Source of the DNA: Treponema sp.
GTDB lineage: Bacteria; Spirochaetota; Spirochaetia; Treponematales; Treponemataceae
Direction of reading: 5' to 3'
Assembly: GCA_017449285.1 (NCBI GenBank)
Contig: JAFSJX010000009.1
Span: 1 to 64,000, forward strand
DNA length: 64,000 nt
The position numbers and the translations under genes are program-made. Of the stretch, positions 62,088-64,000 are shown piece by piece. Below the pieces are notes generated by a model. The model ran no database searches, was not told the origin of the DNA, and worked only from the letters and a program-made list of their open reading frames with translations. Position 1 is the stretch's first letter, and every line of letters begins with the position of its first letter.

Positions 62088-62933
62088 CTATTCTTTTACA
62101 GCACCCACCGAAATACCGCGAATAATGCTCCTTGAAAGGAACAGATACACGATGACCAGCGGAATAATCGCAAGACAGATAATCATATACACTTGTCCCA
62201 TGTCAAACTTCTGATAGTCCGCGCTGCGAAGTTGGGCAATCAGAATAGGAATCGTTTTCTTTGCCTTGCTGTTAATTACCAGAGCAGGAATAAAGTAGTT
62301 GTTCCATGAGCCGACAAAGGCGAAGATTGCCTGAACTGCGATTGCGGGCTTCATCAGCGGAACGACAATCGTATTGAAGATTCTGAATTCCGGGCATCCG
62401 TCAATGCGCGCCGCCTCTACAATGGAGTAGGGAAGTGTTGCCGTCATCGCCTGATACATATAGAAGAACACAACGGGAGCCGCAATTGCAGGAATGAACA
62501 GAGCCGCCAGATTGTCAATCAATTTGATTTTAATCAGCAATTGGATAAAACCAAGTGAAGAAACCTGTGTCGGAATCATCATAATGGCAAGAATCAGTCT
62601 GAACGCCGCTTCCCGACCCTTAAAGCGATACATATACACGCCGTAAGCCGTCATCGCGGAGAAGTACGTGCTGAACAATGCCGACATAAACGACACGAAC
62701 ACGCTGTTGAACAAAGCCTTCACTACGGGCAGGTTCGGGTTGGTCAGCAATTTGGCCAAATTTGAAAAGAAAGACGTGCCAAAAAAGGCAGAAAATCCTT
62801 TCTGTATCTGCGTATGACTTCGCGTAGCGTTCACCAAAAGAATGTAGAACGGAAACAGCGAAAGAATCGTAAGGAGTATCAGAAAAGCATAGCAAAGTTT
62901 GCGTCTTACGTAGGTAGATTTTCCAGAAATCAT
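62088..62933 (-). CDS. Carbohydrate ABC transporter permease (MalG-like)
   Basis: This 281-residue protein has six predicted helices and the coupling motif 'VEAARIDGCPEFRIFNTIVV' followed by 'PLMKPAIAVQAIFAFVGSWN' near residues 185-220, the usual EAA loop of MalG/MsmG-type permeases. The N-terminal 'LSLFPFYILLVNATRS' is typical too. Its ATG overlaps the upstream permease stop (ATGA), so both are translated together. It forms the membrane channel with the MalF-like partner. The ATPase is not in the window; treponemes often use a shared MsmK-like one elsewhere, which is inferred here. Confidence 0.92.
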   Translation of the reverse strand: MISGKSTYVRRKLCYAFLILLTILSLFPFYILLVNATRSHTQIQKGFSAFFGTSFFSNLAKLLTNPNLPVVKALFNSVFVSFMSALFSTYFSAMTAYGVYMYRFKGREAAFRLILAIMMIPTQVSSLGFIQLLIKIKLIDNLAALFIPAIAAPVVFFYMYQAMTATLPYSIVEAARIDGCPEFRIFNTIVVPLMKPAIAVQAIFAFVGSWNNYFIPALVINSKAKKTIPILIAQLRSADYQKFDMGQVYMIICLAIIPLVIVYLFLSRSIIRGISVGAVKE

Positions 62934-63877
62934 CTCTTGCCTCCTGTCATATCCTTGTATTTTTTCATTGTCATTGAGTAGACGCTAAAACTGAACACAC
63001 TCGTAAGCGCGAACGTGATGACCGAAACTGCGCCCGCCATACCGTAGTTTTTGTTGGTCAGGTGTTTGTTCAGGTACATAATCAGCGTCATACTGGTGCG
63101 GTTGGGGTTGCCTTCTCCGTTGGTCAAAATCTGCGGAACGTCGAACATCTGAATGCCACCGATAAGGCTCGTAATCAGCACATAGACAAAAATCGGCATC
63201 AGCATCGGCATCGTGATGCGGAAGAACACTTGCATCGGGCTTGCGCCGTCAATTTTTGCCGCCTCGTAGATGCTTTCGTCAATGCCCATAATCCCCGCCA
63301 TCAGCAGGATAGTCGTGTTTCCGTACCACATCAGGAAGTTCATCGTGGCGACCAATCCGCGCGTCCATGCCTGAGAACTGAGGAAGCGCACATTTTCTTC
63401 AACAAATCCGATTCTGAGCAAGATACTGTTGACCGGTCCGTTATCAGAAAAAAGCGTGAAGAACAACATTGCGAATGCCGAGGCCATAATCAGGTTCGGC
63501 AGATAGATGACTGTTTTGAAAAACTGTTGTGCTTTAAGACGCAACTCAATGCTGGTAAACCACACGGAAAGCACCAGAGAGATGATAATCTGCGGGATAA
63601 ATCCTGCCATCCACAGCACGAATGTATTCTTGATGTAGCGAAGAATATCGCTGGAGAACACCGCCTTAAAATTTGCCAGCCCGATGAATTTTGGACCAAC
63701 GGTAGTCAGTCCGACGCGGTAGTTCTCAAACAAACTGTTTACGAATGTCGATACCAGCGGAATCAGCGAAAAGACAATGAATACGATAAAGAAAGGCGCG
63801 ATAAAAAAGTAGCCCCAACGGTTAAAGGAGGTGCTTTTGCTCTTTTTTATCGTCTTGGTTTCTTTTGCATTACTCAT
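62930..63877 (-). CDS. Carbohydrate ABC transporter permease (MalF-like)
   Basis: The 315-residue permease begins with a basic tail ('KETKTIKKSKS'). Six helices follow, with an EAA loop 'IYEAAKIDGASPMQVFFRI' and 'TMPMLMPIFVYVLITSLIGG'. 'FVLWMAGFIPQIIISLVLSV' is a usual second helix in this family. It pairs with the MalG-like protein through a 4-base gene overlap. AAGGAGA precedes the ATG. The gene follows the binding-protein gene across a terminator-like hairpin, which would lower permease levels relative to the binding protein. Confidence 0.92.
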   Translation of the reverse strand: MSNAKETKTIKKSKSTSFNRWGYFFIAPFFIVFIVFSLIPLVSTFVNSLFENYRVGLTTVGPKFIGLANFKAVFSSDILRYIKNTFVLWMAGFIPQIIISLVLSVWFTSIELRLKAQQFFKTVIYLPNLIMASAFAMLFFTLFSDNGPVNSILLRIGFVEENVRFLSSQAWTRGLVATMNFLMWYGNTTILLMAGIMGIDESIYEAAKIDGASPMQVFFRITMPMLMPIFVYVLITSLIGGIQMFDVPQILTNGEGNPNRTSMTLIMYLNKHLTNKNYGMAGAVSVITFALTSVFSFSVYSMTMKKYKDMTGGKR

Positions 63878-63903
63878 GACAATCTCCTTTTTGTAGTTTT
63901 ACG

Positions 63904-63930
63904 AAAAAGGGGGCTGTAAAATGCAGCCCC
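63904..63930 (-). terminator. Attenuator hairpin between binding-protein and permease genes
   Basis: GGGGCTG (63910-63916) and CAGCCCC (63924-63930) form a stem; on the minus strand it is followed by one C and five T. It sits within the operon, as is common in sugar ABC systems that need far more binding protein than permease. Confidence 0.8.
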
Positions 63931-63937
63931 ACGCATA

Positions 63938-64000
63938 TTACCTTGTCAAATTGGGGAACAATTCAGTTGCAGCAGTAAAGAAGTTGTCCCATGCCTTTTC
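63938..64000 (-). CDS. Sugar-binding protein, last 20 residues
   Basis: Minus-strand codons from the window edge give 'EKAWDNFFTAATELFPNLTR' and a TAA at 63940-63938. The spacing to the MalF-like permease gene and the 'KAWDNFFTAA' helix fit the C-terminus of an extracellular solute-binding protein of a carbohydrate ABC importer. Only the end is visible. Confidence 0.7.
   Translation of the reverse strand, partial: EKAWDNFFTAATELFPNLTR

Noticed and set aside
1-64000. tRNA, rRNA or phage att sites
   Set aside because: None seen: no CCA-ended cloverleaf, no rRNA sequence, and no integrase or paired att-like repeats other than the 34-base repeats reported.

Overview
The window looks like a chromosomal segment of a carbohydrate-degrading spirochaete, most likely a gut or rumen Treponema. 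The evidence is the density of lipoproteins with spirochaete-style lipoboxes, N-terminal patterns of the 'RTALP' type familiar from treponemal surface lipoproteins, G9 tracts inside exported-protein genes, and the combination of pectin and beta-glucan enzymes with a binding-protein sugar transporter. The species is inferred, not proven.

Layout. 1-4713: tail of a metallo-beta-lactamase-fold enzyme, a three-gene ABC importer of the TrpXYZ/COG2984 type, a lipoprotein and an HdeD-like membrane protein. 4720-10365: conserved hypotheticals, a DUF2804 protein and a beta-CASP nuclease. 10535-34569: a single-strand run of six giant lipoprotein genes separated by only 8-16 bases. The first five are mosaics of Ig-like and beta-sandwich modules, and the sixth carries a pectin methylesterase (CE8) and a pectate lyase (PL1) in one chain. 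34570-35640: a decayed PD-(D/E)XK transposase-type nuclease, a REP-like palindrome and a 53-codon Nif11-type peptide gene. 35647-41753 (minus strand): a fused ECF transporter core, SstT, a DUF1848 protein, an acetyltransferase and a PAP2 phosphatase. 41817-44063: DUF3261 lipoprotein, ketosynthase and hot-dog dehydratase; their ApeQ-like ketoreductase partner lies apart at 51457. Next come a chemoreceptor, an FAD protein, a lipid kinase, kduI and an M15 peptidase. 52406-55571: an outer-membrane barrel candidate and a repeat lipoprotein. 55594-56033: a probable type I toxin-antitoxin locus between 34-base direct repeats. 56043-56914: a frameshifted nuclease gene. 57244-64000: GH16 and GH5 glucanases, a hexokinase and an oligosaccharide ABC transporter.

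How it fits together. The CE8-PL1 lipoprotein would de-esterify and cleave pectin at the cell surface while its five co-oriented partners may bind polysaccharide or host material. KduI acts on the unsaturated uronate released. GH16 and GH5 cut beta-glucans, and the MalF/MalG-type importer plus hexokinase would take up and phosphorylate the products.

The points most worth a second look are the six-lipoprotein pectin operon, the two G9 tracts, the small-toxin/antisense-RNA locus, the orphan Nif11 peptide, and a recurring leaderless promoter layout with the -10 box 6-7 bases from the ATG. All calls come from reading the sequence; no database search was run.
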